From Paralichthys olivaceus (Eukaryota; Chordata; Actinopteri; Pleuronectiformes; Paralichthyidae), in contig NC_091111.1 in assembly GCF_024713975.1 (NCBI RefSeq), positions 12,277,001 to 12,341,000 of the forward strand: a stretch of 64,000 nt of DNA, read 5' to 3'. The notes under the pieces were generated by a model. That model was not told where the DNA came from. It saw nothing but the letters and a program-made list of their open reading frames with translations, and made no database searches. Shown here one piece after another: positions 12,300 to 25,092 of the stretch (positions are counted from its first letter, which is position 1; every line of letters starts with the position of its first letter). Made by a program: the position numbers and the translations under genes.

Positions 12300-14940
12300 T
12301 TCTCCACTTTGACTATGGTAATTATCAGATCATCATCCTTTTTGTTCAATTGCATGTTTTTGCATATTGGTGTTGCTGGTCCTGTCATTTTTACATCTTG
12401 ACAATTAGATTTTTGTGGCATGATTTGGAAAGATATGTTTGATCAAGCAGAGGAAATGTGTCTTAAATGTTTTTGTTCAAGATTTCTGGTTTTGGCTTTG
12501 ACTCAATTGTTTCTTGGCCCAGATGTTCAAATTTTTTTCCACCTTTTCTTTCTCTGTCAGTGCTTTGACTTTGAGCACCACAGATATCAACTTCTTTTTT
12601 CTAGTGTCGGATCTCCTTCTTTTAACAGTCTGCCCTACTTGGTCAATAGTTAGGCTACTTGCTATTTCTGTTACATACCAGGAAGTCGTGTCACTCTCAG
12701 GATTCACAGTATTTTGCTTCATCTTTTAAATCTGTTTTCATACGCATCAATGGACGGATCCAACTATTTCTGGGCCAAAAACGTGTCGGATGTATGGTCA
12801 TATTTTCCTGGGCTCTGTCCGTCTGTGGGAGAACAATTTCCTTTTATGTGATTGATGGGTCAGACCTGAAATCAGTGATAGAATAAGACAGGTTTTGCAC
12901 ATATAACCATAATGAGTGAGGTCTGTGTTGAAGCACTCATTGTTCATGAAGGAATAATTATAATTTCATCATATGACCTGACTGTGTGGCTTGAACCTAT
13001 TGAACCAATGAAGCCAAAATGAATGGTTTGCACACATGAAGCTGAAAATAACCTTGGTCAAATAACCGTCTACCAGCTCAACAATCTATGTCATATACAG
13101 AGGATTTAATAGAACTATTCATGTTCTGGTTTTTCCTTAGGTCTGTTTCTTTTGGCAACAGTGGAGAAGCTCTTGATTATAATTGTCTTTCAGCCTCCAG
13201 ATCATCCGATCATGTCTTTTAGTCCAAATTTCATTACTGAGTCATTATCTAGTGCCAATAATTTGAAGTTTATTAAACAGCTCTTTATTGCTTGGGCCAA
13301 AAAAGGTCGAACAGGTGCCTTGATATCTTTAGTCCAAGCCAAATGTTTTTATCATTCGTGTTGTTGATATGGACAGGGTTTGTCAGAATATATTAAATGA
13401 CAAAGATGTTGACAGTGGAGGAGATTGTCATCATGTAACTCTTAAAGAGACAAAATGGGCTATTTGTACCCATGTCAGGGTGCAGTAACAAGAAATAGAT
13501 ACATGTCGTTTCTTACAAATGTTAAGTCACTTCTCAAAAACGTCTGCTATGTTGAAATTCCTTCCTGGTTTCCTTTAGGCTCCGTCCGTCAGCTTCTATT
13601 CTCACATTGGACACATGGTGTGACACATTAGAGCAAGTGCAGACAATCACAGGAGCAGTAAACTGGACAAAGACAGGAAATGAACTATTCAGAGACACAC
13701 AAGTAAATCATTTCAAAGTAAAACATGAACTAATAGACTTGGTCCAAACAACTGGAAAAAAACAAATCCAAAGACTATAAATTCAAAACAAGGTTTCACA
13801 ATGCAAATTAAAAATCCATAACTGATAAATCAAAAAGTCCACAGAGATAAATTGAACAGAATCATGCTGGCTTTGAAAAATTACTTGCAAGGCTCATTGT
13901 GATCAATTCTGTATATATGCTAAAACACATTTCCAAAACCTATTGTTTGAGCCATTGAAAATGATTTGTGGCCATTCGACTGTCCTCCTGTCGAGATAGC
14001 ATTGCAATAAAATGAGACCACACAAACCCCATCCGAGAGTATTAAATATTTATTCTGGCAGCTGCCGATTGGCTGGTTTTTAGATCTCACAAGAAGCTTG
14101 GTTATTGTTTCTGTTGACAAAGCCAAGTTTAATATACAGTTGTTTCCTTTAAAGCAGCTGCCTCAAACATGGACTGACAATCTGGCTGTCATTGTTTAGA
14201 GGGAATATAATAAAGAAGATAAAAATAAACCGATAACAGAAATAAAATAAAGATGTAAATTGCATTAATATACACCTCATCAACAATGAATCCCTGGTCA
14301 TAACTGAAACTCATCTGAATTATGAATTATATTACATATTCCCCCAAACCTGAACTTGATGTGTATAATTTGGGCAGTTTTACACAGCAATTAGACATAA
14401 TTTCATTTATTTTGGTTCAGGATGCTGCTGTAAATGCTGGGTTGGCCTCATCTCAATGTTAAACCAAATAAGTTGCTACACTATGTTATCAATCATCCAT
14501 GCTGTTCTAGCTTGTTGGTTTTAAACGACTGTTTTAAAGTATAGTATTTATTCTTCTCCTTTGAAACATCAAGTGAATGCTTCGACATTATTGTTTTTGC
14601 ACACAGGCCTAGTTGAGTCAATAATTACAGCAATAATTCTGTAAAGATCCTTTTGTATACCGCTTTACGAGTAAAGGCCTGGATCTCATGTTCTCTCAGC
14701 AGGCTCCAAAACAAAAACAAAACGAAGAAGGAAATAATATCTTCCTGGGCCAGTTCTGTTCTGTCTCTCCACTCTGCGGGCTGCCTTTTTTTCTTTTGAT
14801 CATCCAGCACTTTTTTTTGGTTCCTGTCTATGCATAATAATTCCTAATGTGTGTTTGCTATTATCAGATTATTATCCCGCTTAGTGCCTGTGTGCGATGC
14901 TTGGGCTGAACATCAGGCGCCGGAGCTCCCCCCAAGCCTG
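12300..14940. other. Intergenic DNA, possible Ty3 gag remnants
   Basis: 12,300-12,720 lies where the gag end of the decayed minus-strand Ty3/Gypsy element would be, and a lysine/arginine-rich minus-strand frame occurs there, but no zinc knuckle can be read. Beyond 12,720 nothing recognisable is seen. 13,560-14,600 is AT-rich and featureless. Confidence 0.4.
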
Positions 14941-15080
14941 CAGACATGACTGTGAGAGAGAGAGAGAGAGAGAGCATATTTGCGGCATGCTATTAACACG
15001 ATTGGCTGATTACTTTTGCGCCCTGTGTGCGCCCAGGAAACTTTGAAGGGCCTCCACTTCAAAGACAGTAAGGGAGCGAT
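14820..15080. other. Candidate conserved non-coding block
   Basis: A non-coding stretch with dense TAAT/ATTA and CCAAT/GATTGG-like motifs ('gattattatcccgctta', 'gattggctgattac') plus GC-rich segments, split by a (GA)n run at 14,953-14,974. The texture resembles developmental enhancers. No conservation data were available, so the call rests on composition alone. Confidence 0.2.
14953..14974. repeat. (GA)n microsatellite
   Basis: Eleven uninterrupted GA units. Confidence 0.9.
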
Positions 15081-18000
15081 GAGTGGAAGCTGCGGTGCAT
15101 AGTTTGTTTGGGTTTGTCATGGAGTCTCACAAAACAAATGAGGCAACACTGTGGAATTTGTTTGTTTAGGCAGGATGCACCGGGGTCTCCCTATTTCCAA
15201 TTTCCGGGAGTGCAGACTTACCATGTTTACTTGTTTTAGAGAGTTGAGAAGATGACAGAAGTAATAACCAGTATTCTAGAAGTGAAATGAATCCTGAGCA
15301 GCCTGACAGTACCTCCTGATCTAACCCTCTCTTCTTTGGTATACACTCATGATTAGTCATGCTGCATCCAATCCAATACATCCTGAAGGTCAAAATTACT
15401 AACTGCTCCTGCAGCTTGCATGAAAAAGCTACAGTGCTGCACGTCTGCCTTGCGTCCAGGATCCAGTTGCTGTTGTTGCCTCAGTGAGCAGTTGATACTA
15501 ACACACTGACAGGGGGATCTGAAAGCTGGAGAGCGAAAGTCACCAAGAGGACGATGAGGAGAGAGACAGAGATGAGGTTGTGTCCGCTCAGTGTTTGTAA
15601 ATGTTTGAGAGATTGAGGGCTTTGTAAACATAATATCCTCCTGGGAGGATAAATGGTATGGTCTTGTATTGGATTACCTAGTGTGCTTTCTAGAGTCAGC
15701 ATGTATCTGTATGTGGAGTATGGTAAAGGACAACGCATACAGACTTACAGCAACAGAAAACCTCTGAGGAATACACTTACATTTGGTTTTATATCTTGCA
15801 TGATAATTAATTCCTAAAGGACCTTGACAACGATGTCTTCTCAAGAAAAGGCCTCACCATGGCTGTGCGGTAAATGCACTCAGGAGTGGATCGGTTACTG
15901 TAGCTGCAGCAGTCAACAAGGAGCCAGTTCCTTGGAAGAACTGTGGTGATCATATCATTACCTTTGACGACATGATTCCTAGATAAAATTATTTATAGTC
16001 CACATTTACGCAAATGTTTTATGTACAAATTCAATCATGAAAGCTGAACCTCAACTCATGATGTGAAGATGGTGCCTGTGCTGAATAGAACTTTGCAGTA
16101 ATTACCTAAGAAATACACCAACAGTCCAGACTTCATTTATCACATCATGGTGATGTAATAATCCTCTGACACTCTATACTGTTGGCCCCCATGTGATGCT
16201 GACGCAACGATTACAGAAAGCAGACAATTTTTTCCAGCCAAGCACTTACAGAAAGAGTTTTTGCTGAAGAACAAAAACATGGTCAGCCCACTTTCATTTG
16301 ACCACTTCATTAACTATTTGTCTTTTATGGATCCAGATCAATACCGTTCTTTGTTACACATAGTTATGGAAATCTTGGAAATATTAAAGCAGGATAAGGT
16401 ACTCAACTGATATTGGAAGTTGTTCAACTTTAAACTTGTGTTAACCTGTGATTTTGTTTTTCACTTGTGGTCACCGGGAACACACTGAAATAAAACACTG
16501 AACTATTATCACCTTTTTGTTGCATGGTGAGCTTATTATTATTTACACATCCAGCAAATCTGCAACATTAGCAATCAATTGGTAACCGTGTCAGTCAACT
16601 GTTTCATAGCGTACAGTTGGTTTTATGGAGTTTTGATTGAAAACATGGCATCTGGAAACCACACTGAGAGACTGAACCAAAGTAGTAAAGTTGTAAGATC
16701 GCAAAAAGCAACACATTAAAGGTATTTTTCATCCTGGGCCCTCTTGGACATAAATCAGTGTGATAAGAGTGACCTAAAATGACAGAACCCATCTTTAAAA
16801 AAATTTGATGTGTGGCATCACTTTTCAGTTTGGCTATTGTTCCATTTACTCACATGGAGGAGGCGGGGTTTGTGACTTTTACTGCAAGAAGCCATCTCAT
16901 GTCGTCCATCTCTTTATATATGAACATGCATCACTCTACATTCCTCTATCATACACACCCTTCAATTTGGCTGCCTGTTTGAGCTGCAAACATTTCCCAT
17001 CCCTCCCTTCACTTGTTGGCCTGTATCACTATTGCTGCCTGCTGTTGCAACCCCCCCCAGCATCACTACCGTAAGATATTTGCTCATCACTCCTAACGAT
17101 CTATATGTAATATCATCTGGGAGGGCGATGAGGTTAGTGCAGAGAAGATAAATTCTGACATGATGTTCTGATGCTTTAATAAACATTTAATACACCAGTT
17201 ATCTCACTGAACTAACTTTACAGTAAGCATTGCTCATTTCAAAGTTTATTCATGGAGTTCTGTGGTATACTGGTTACACTCTAAATAGTATAAAAGTAAA
17301 TAGTGAAATGATATTATCTTCTTATGGTATGTGTCATGGAAAGAGGCACAGGATTCCCACAATCCTCCTTTTTCATGGGTACCATCCTCCCTAGTCACAT
17401 GGCCGGGGTATGTTGAGCTCCTGTTACATCTGCTCACCCTGAGCGAGAGCTGAGCAGAGAGAACCTGATCTGACATGAAACAGGATATCATCTGTGGTAA
17501 AACGCATACTCACATATACACTATGTCCACACACATACAGAAATACATAAACCCATCACTCTCCCCTTTACAGTAACAGCATCCTGCCAACACGTTTGAA
17601 CATAAGTGCAACATGTTTCAATATATTTCTAATATTCCCCTGTTTTTCACCGAGGTCCGCCTGCTGCTGAGCCCGCCACTGAATCCAGGGAGAAACAGAG
17701 AAATGGCCAAGTTAAATCAACACAAATCTGAAGAGAGACCATAGAACAACAAATGGGAAAAAGGAAAAATGCTGAGAGAGAAAGCAAAAATAAGGAGCAT
17801 TTGATAGAAAACAAGATAAGGGAAGAGAGAAATGAGGGCATGTGGTTAAAGTGCATCAGTGTCCAAATTGAGTGTGTTTACAGGAGCCAGGAACGTCTGT
17901 CTGGAGACTCATCAGTGGGAAAAGACCCTGGCTGAGGGGAGGAAAGCTAATATAAACCACAAAATAGAACAATTTTCAAATTTTTGCCTTTGTTTTATGA

Positions 18001-19786
18001 TATTGGTGGGAAAAACCTTTTTGACAGAGTTACACAATTAATCTACCATACTGTATTTACTATGTTTCACTCCTACAAGTTTAGACATCTCCTCCAGTCA
18101 AACCTTGCATTTTATTCAACAGTGCTTCTGCTAAACCTCACAACTCTGAAGTGACTGTTACTAGACTCCTACTTTCCACCCAAACACCTCACATCCGTTC
18201 AAAAACCACTGTGCACTCATACTCCCTGAGCAATCGACACTATGATCTCTGATTGCTTGAGTAGGGAGAAAATGTTGTGGTACAATCTATAAATTCAAAC
18301 TTCCTTTTGTGACTGTTTTGTAAATGTGTAAGCTCTGCCCCTGTTAAGGGACTTAGAGTTATAATTAGGACTTTCTGAATATCTGCTCTGGTCTTTTGCC
18401 AGTCCAGTGCCAACTACTTTCCCTGATTTGAGTGTATCCTTATAAGAGCAGATGGATACTTAACTGTGATTGTTTTATCCCCTGTGCAGCTACAATAATA
18501 ATACAAAAAAATTTACATTGTTTTTAAATGAAAAAAGGGCTGATGTTATTCAGGGATCAGATCTCCACCTGTGAACAGAGAGGGCATGAGCTTTTCTTGC
18601 ATGAACTTTTTCAAACATGTTATACGAGGAGTTTTATAAGCTGTGAGCAACATGTACTCTGAAACACAGTGTAAAAGAGAGAGACAGAAACAGTTGTAAA
18701 GGAGGCAGGAGGTGGAGGCTAGAGAGAATCTACTCTGATGTGTGAATTATAGGTGTGGTGGTTCATCTTCACCACTTCAAAATACACATTTTGTACAGCC
18801 ACATGAAACTGATTAGAAAAAATGATTACAGATCATAAACGCATGCCAAAATAAACACATTATTTTCTGAGAAAGTTTCTGTGCATGTTTGTTTATTGCA
18901 TAGTCTGCTGTCATTGTACTGATAGCTTCTCTTTTCGTTCAGGGCTCATAGCCATCACAGCTACTCCTTATCCATTCCTGTTAGATTACACACTCGCATA
19001 TTTTCAAGTTGAATTAAGTCTTCATAGTTTTTAATAAGGTCAGGTACGATTAGCTTGACTACTTTTTTTTAATTTGCTCTACTGTTACTAGTTAATAAGC
19101 TTTGAATATATATTTCACATTTTCTTTAGGTAAATATTTTTTGAACATTGACTTGAGTGTACTTTCTTAATAGGAGTGATTTTCTGCTCAACTTCCCTGC
19201 AGTAAATCCTTCTCTTGTGATGTTTAGTTTGGTCTGGACTGTGCCAGAAAGGTTATTCTGTAGTTTTGTTGACCTTAGTGTTAGATTGTGTTGCAGAACA
19301 AGTATTTATAATAGTTTGTACATTAACATCTAACTAGATTTGTAAGGAAAATATTTGAACATCTATGGAAGTTCCCATATTATGCTTTTTAGGTTTTTCC
19401 CTTTCATATTTGTTCTGCATGTAAAAGTCCTGCTGAATTACAAAGGCCAAAGTCCAGATTAAAGAGGGGAGTCCTCTCCCACAGAAAACTCTGCTCCTGA
19501 AATGCTTGAAATTCCTTGATACCATTCCTGGTTGTTTTTTCTCATTAAAGCATTTATGTCCCTAAGTTAGTCTGTCAAGAGGCTTGTTCAGATCAAACTG
19601 GTGCAGCAGAACCAAACGCATTGTGACTGTAGCTATATCAGGAGGCCTCTGGGTAACGGAAAGAATTTCCCACAGCACAGTCTTTTCAGTTGATCAATCA
19701 CAAAGGAGTGGGCCAGCCGACCAATCAGAGGAGAGGGCACTTTGGGAGAATCTTAGACAGGTGAGGAAAAGAGTCTGTTCTAGTAG
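15080..19786. other. Intergenic DNA, nothing recognised
   Basis: No coding exon, RNA gene or clear mobile element could be supported. The short ORFs have no resemblance to known families. Confidence 0.5.
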
Positions 19787-20178
19787 ATCCATCCATCCAT
19801 CCATCCACTCATCCACTCATTCATCCATCCACTCATTCATCCATCCACTCATTCATCCATCCATCCATCCACTCATTCATCCATCCATCATCCATCCACT
19901 CATTCATCCATCCATCCATCCATCCATCCATCCATCCACTAACCTATCCACCTATCCACCCATCCATCCATCCATCCATCCACTCACCTATCCACCCATC
20001 CATCCATCCATCCATCCATCCATCCATCCATCCATCCACTCATCCATCTATCCACTCACCTATCCATCCATCCACTAACCTATCCATCCTTCCATCCATC
20101 CATCCATCCACTCACCTATCCACCCATCCATCCATCCACTCATCTATCCACCCATCTATCCATCCATCCATCCATCCA
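19787..20178. repeat. (ATCC)n tetranucleotide array, 392 bp
   Basis: A long array of ATCC/TCCA units with scattered ACTC, ACCT and ATTC variants. It translates to an apparent IHPSIHPS-type protein on the plus strand, which is an artefact. It adjoins a LINE-derived segment, and a short (ATGG)n run of opposite polarity recurs at 20,440. Arrays of this kind commonly grow from the tetranucleotide tails of fish LINEs. Confidence 0.95.
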
Positions 20179-20456
20179 AAGATTAAGTAGGGTATTGCAG
20201 ATGTCCTTCTCCCCAGCCAAGCTTTCCAGTTCTTCCTGGTGGATCCTGAGGTGACCCCAGGCCAGATGGGATATGCAGTCCCTTCAGCGAGTTCTGCACT
20301 GGGGTCTCCTCCCTGATGGGCCGGTCCCAGTCTATGGCCATTTCCCATAAACCTCAGGGTGTATCCAACCTCTCACCCTCTCTCAGCTTTGATTGGCTCA
20401 AGCTCTCCTGGCGGCCCTCGAAGGATAAGCAGTATAAATAATGGATGGATGAGTGG
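20179..20456. repeat. LINE-derived fragment
   Basis: GC-richer than its surroundings, with text such as 'ccaggccagatgggatatgc' and 'cagcgagttctgcactgggg', which I recognise from LINE ORF2/3'-region sequence widespread in teleosts. It ends in a 'gataagcagtataaataatg' plus (GATG)n tail. It contains stops and is not functional. The exact family is uncertain. Confidence 0.55.
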
Positions 20457-23400
20457 ATATACGGGTCCAGTCCTGCACTGCTGCTGCTATATTCATGGTT
20501 GTGCAGAAACAACACAGAGATGATTCGAGCAGGAGGAATGATGTGTCTTTTTACATCTAGATTATGTTATTATTATAAATATTGCTCTGTCCAATTCTGT
20601 CAAGACACAACTATGTATCTACAACACACAGACAGAGGCTATCTATGCTGTGAGCGAGTAAATATGATTTCAAACCTTATAAGGGCTTGTGTTTAAAATC
20701 TGGACACATGTTGAACTCCCTTTTGAGTATCACATCAAAGAAATATCTCTCATCTACAGTTAATGCATAAACACAGTGTTTTTTTCTTTATTTAAAGACA
20801 TAGATAAAAGCAATAAAAAAAGTAATAAATCATTTTAGACATATATTCATATTAGAGTTAACATTCAACTATTCAACTTGCAAAACAGTGTATTCCAACA
20901 GATAACTTCCTTTTATGCTCAAAAGACATTTCTCCTTTGCACTTAACATTTTGAGAAAGTGATAAATTACGATAAAAGCTTTGAACTTACGGATGAACGT
21001 AAAAAAAAAAACACTAGATACAGTTTAAAATCTGTTCTGAGTTGTTTTTGCCAAGTTAATGACCATTCTCTTAACATTTTACTTAAGTTCATGAGCCCTG
21101 CAGGTGGGAATTTAAGTGTCTACTGTTCTCCAGGAAAGAGGGAAGGGGGGCATGGAGAATGGTAGATTATTATCAGGCACTAAAATACACAGCCTCTTCT
21201 GATATATCCTATTCCACTTTATTCAAAAGGTACAAAGTGCGCACACACAAGTGGATATAAATGTTGTCTCAGAGGCTGCACATGGGTGTAGCATGTGGGA
21301 GGTTTCTCTGCTCCCTTTCAAGAAGATTCATAGATACACATACATTTTCACTGTCTCGCAAACCCTGTCTCCCCCGTATCACAGGACAGCAGTGTGGTGT
21401 AGGTGTTCCACTTTTTAATCGAAAGGCTCATTCAATACACTCGAGACAAAACAATCTTACGAGGGAGTCGACCAAAGACGTAGAATGATGTGCAGGAATT
21501 TTAGGGAGTAACAGGAATCTTTGTCTTGATTTACTTAAGTTGCAGAGGAAGTGATTTGAAATTGCGTTCTGTAATAAAGACATCTTCATTCGGTATGTAC
21601 CAGAAATTCAAGAGTTTAATTATTTTAACTAGGTCCAACAGTCACTTTCTCACTTTTTAACACAGTTAAATTCACATAAATTAAATGAAAATGTTGCAAA
21701 ATCTCACATGTGAGAAATAAAGTGTCCTGGATCTGCACCATTCTGCTTACACCAAGTTTTGTGGTAATTTGTCCTTTAGTTTTTGTGTAATCCTGCTGAC
21801 TAACAGACAAACAGTTACCACATAATAATTTACACATAAGTAACTGTTAAGCTGTTTTCAAACATGCACTGAACTCATTGTCTGGAAATTTTCTGGAGGG
21901 GCTATATGTTAGAATGCTAAAGTTCGAGTTAGTTGCTCCAGATATTTTCCTGCCAGTAAAATGTTTAATTCAGACCATGTGAGAAAACAGCAGAAAAATG
22001 CAATTCACAGTGAGTGAGTGGGCGCGTTGATGATGTTCCATACACGAAGACGATGTCAAATTGGAAACGAGATTCAAGAGCTTTTGGTGATAGGGACACT
22101 GGTGTCAATGTGCTGTAAACAAAAACACGAGACTTCCAAAGTGGAATTCATACGTCGTGTCCGGTTGTTTTGAAGATTTGTGCCAGAGGAAGGTTCTGTT
22201 ACCAGAGTCTACTCAAACTGAACTGTATCCTGACAGTTACATGTGCGTTTGTGTTCTGCTGTTGTTACTGACAATCATTGACAATCACAGATGCAAACTT
22301 GGCTAACTCCCGCACACAGCAGAGTAATCTAAGATGTTTATTATACAGATGTAGCATCAAAAATGATAAATTGATCAAACTTGTCATCACACTAATATTT
22401 TGACACACGCCAGTGTACACAGATGATAATTCCTGTCTTGAATGTATCATCACCTGGTAATTTTTGACAGAGCACATGCAGATGTTTCTGTGCAGAATCT
22501 TTCGACACAAAAAAATCCAGTTTGTGGTTCAACAATTGATGACAAATCTTATACTCACAACTTGAGAATTTCTAATGAAATCTAAGAGACAGGAAGTGGA
22601 ACAGCTACAGACTACCTGGTCCTTAGAGATGGTCGTCGCCACTCATTGTCATCCCTTATTGGATACAGATGTTTTCCATGAATTCACATGTGTTCGGGGA
22701 TCTTTAAAAATAATCCTAATCCATTCAGTCTAGAAATTACTTTTATCTGCCACTCTCTTGTTGTTTCTTGATAAATTATGAAACCTTTGGAATTGATATA
22801 TTTTAAATTTTTCATATATTTGAGAAATGTACACTAAAGTATAACTTAACAAGATTCCCTGCATACCTTGTTATAATGCAGGCGACAGGTTGATCTCTGA
22901 TATTCCCCCTCTGCAGTGGCACATCCTATTATTAGGACTTAATTCTCGTAATAATCAATTTTCCCCTTACCTGGGCCTAATACTCCATCATAAATTTAAC
23001 TTTTTACAAACATAACGAAGAAACAGTTTTGGTGAACTTATTTATTAAGTCACAATATGCTGATGAATAGTATTAAATCTGTTCAATTCGTTTTTTCCTC
23101 TTTGATTTCCAGTTTTCTAGACTAGTCAATGATTTTTCATGATTTTGATCATGATAAATTATAGTTGTATTTTTATTTAATGGTTGATGCATTAAAAGTG
23201 TTTGGTTCATGTTGGTGAAAGATTATGTTCTTGGTGGAATGAAACATGTTTGTGTTCATTTGTCTGAAACCACAATCTTTTCCTAATCTTAACCATAGGG
23301 TTTTTATTGTCTGAACATAACCATGAACAGACTTGAGGTATGTAAAACTTTTACAGACTGGGCTGTTTTGAGGTTTGTACCCTTTCAGACATTTTACTGC

Positions 23401-24115
23401 AATTAAATCTACCTGCTGGGGCTTTAAGGTGACTCATTAAATTAACAACCTGCATCATGTTAGATCCCTGAATCAAATCCAAATGTCTGTTTATGGCCCA
23501 CATACGGTGGGGTCTAAAAGTCTGAGAAACTGTAGCTGGAGTGAAACACAACATGTGATAGTAACACAATTATGCATTTATGTAAAGAATTTAAACAGTG
23601 AATTGCTGAACATTACTGTGTCATGCACATTCATTATGAGCAGTTAACAGCCTTGTAACTTTTTATATCGTGTCAAATGACTCCCCTCTTGATGCTATGT
23701 TGACAGGGGGAGGAGAAAGGGAGTATAATTATCAGTCTGCGGCATAAAGATGGTGAAGAGTCTTGACCTCCTCTGATACTGACCAACCACTATCACGCTC
23801 TGCCCATAGTAGCCTTTGAGCAACACTTAGGGTATTAACCTCCAGGCAAACTAAGCCATGGGAACCACCATGGAACTGGAAAGAAAGCAAAAAACTGTCT
23901 TAGGTTTTTCACACCTGGAAGTCCGAACGTTTTACATTTGATCCAGTAAGTTTTGGTTTCACGTTGCAATTTAGGAATAGGGCCCTTTATGTGACATACA
24001 TACGTCCTGCGTCATAGCCTATGTGGGCTGTGTCCGTCGACTTGACATTGATTGGTGTGTAGACGGACGTGTATAGCAGGTATTACATGTGCACATAGGC
24101 AACTGGACTCACTTG
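20457..24115. other. Intergenic DNA with worn dispersed repeats
   Basis: No coding exon. 21,690-21,840 ends in 'tgtgtaatcctgctgactaa', a motif shared with about 27,800 and typical of a widespread fish repeat. 21,850-22,200 resembles a worn MITE ('gctgttttcaaacatgcact'), possibly related to 48,045-48,360. Both assignments are tentative. Confidence 0.4.
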
Positions 24116-24187
24116 TGTTTCTTGAAGACGTTTCTCATCCAAGAGGCTTCTTCAGTTCTAACTGATCGTTGGGAGGTTTCGGTTATT
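24116..24187 (+). repeat. Dispersed repeat, forward copy
   Basis: A 72-bp core starting TGTTTCTTGAAGACGTTTCTC matches, at close to 90% by eye, the reverse complement of 25,021-25,092. The family text ('gaagacgtttctcatccaag', 'ttcttcagttctaactga') is one I recognise as common in teleost genomes. Confidence 0.75.
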
Positions 24188-25020
24188 TAGGACCAGAAAT
24201 AAGACCAGTAAGGCTTCCTCTTCTTTTTCTTCTTTTATTGTTTCATGTTGTCTCAACTTCCTGCAATTTTCTGGAAGTCTGGATTTTCAAAAATTAAGTC
24301 TTTTCACACTGAACCAAACCATGCTTTAGTTTGATCCAGTCCGAGACTACCTCTTTTCAGTGGTAGATGTTTTGGTCTGTTGGTCCAGGCCGTGGTCCGA
24401 GGCACCTTTCACACCTGTTATTTGGATTTAGACCAAAATGATAAGTTAGAGGTCTGGAACAAACTAGTTAGATGTGAAAATGAAATTAAAAAATAGAGCA
24501 AAAGTGATTCCTTTTTGATGTTGACAGATTTCATTTTGTCATTGGCCAACGAAACAAACAACAGTGGCACAGAGACACACAATGACTCAATAAATCTTCA
24601 GCACTTCTGCCTAAAGGCTCGTCAAACTTTGTAAGGCATCAATTTAAAATAAACTGAAGGCCGTTGACACATGGAGACCAAACATTCATGCTCTGCCCAC
24701 AATGTCACAGCCCCTGCACCTTCAGTATGTGAAAGAAACAAGACAAAATGGTCAAAAAAAACTTTTTCTTACTCTTAACTTTCCATATACTGTCTATTCC
24801 AAGTGGAGTTTCCTTGTGTTAATAAATCTGCCAGTTTGCATTTTAGACTGACATTTACAGCAAACGGAGTCAGGCAATGAATCTGTCCTGGCATCATAAA
24901 TCAGTGCGTAATGAAGGAGTGCACATGCATTAATGTTTCCTCTCAGTTGGAGCGGTAGTGAGCTCTGAAGCATCTGCAAATAAAACAACTCTCAGGACAG
25001 GTGAAGATCCACAGAGGTGA

Positions 25021-25092
25021 AATAACCAAAACCTCCCACTGGTCAGTTAGAACTGAAGAAGCTTTTTGGATGAGAAACGTCTTCAAGTAACA
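25021..25092 (-). repeat. Dispersed repeat, inverted copy
   Basis: The reverse complement matches the core at 24,116-24,187. The following text ('gaagataccatgacctggat', 'gactgagaatcttcacag') at 25,105-25,142 looks like the remainder of the same family's unit. The two copies face each other about 830 bp apart. Confidence 0.75.

Larger units (their letters stand above)
9620..12300 (-). mobile_element. Decayed Ty3/Gypsy retrotransposon pol relic
   Basis: Read on the minus strand, broken frames show pieces of a Ty3/Gypsy polyprotein in the expected order. An aspartic-protease-like LDTGADCNV lies near 12,220. An RNase H end followed by a zinc-binding/integrase N-terminal-like segment lies at about 11,140-11,460. 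An integrase core piece with NNGPQYACAEF lies at about 10,060-10,180. Stops and frameshifts are frequent, and the space between protease and RNase H is too short for a full reverse transcriptase, so that part is largely deleted. LTRs were not found. A hAT-type element (10,188-10,846) is inserted in it. The relic is non-functional and its limits are approximate. Confidence 0.7.

Noticed and set aside
19584-20078. Plus-strand ORF of 164 codons rich in IHPS
   Set aside because: It is a translation of the (ATCC)n array.
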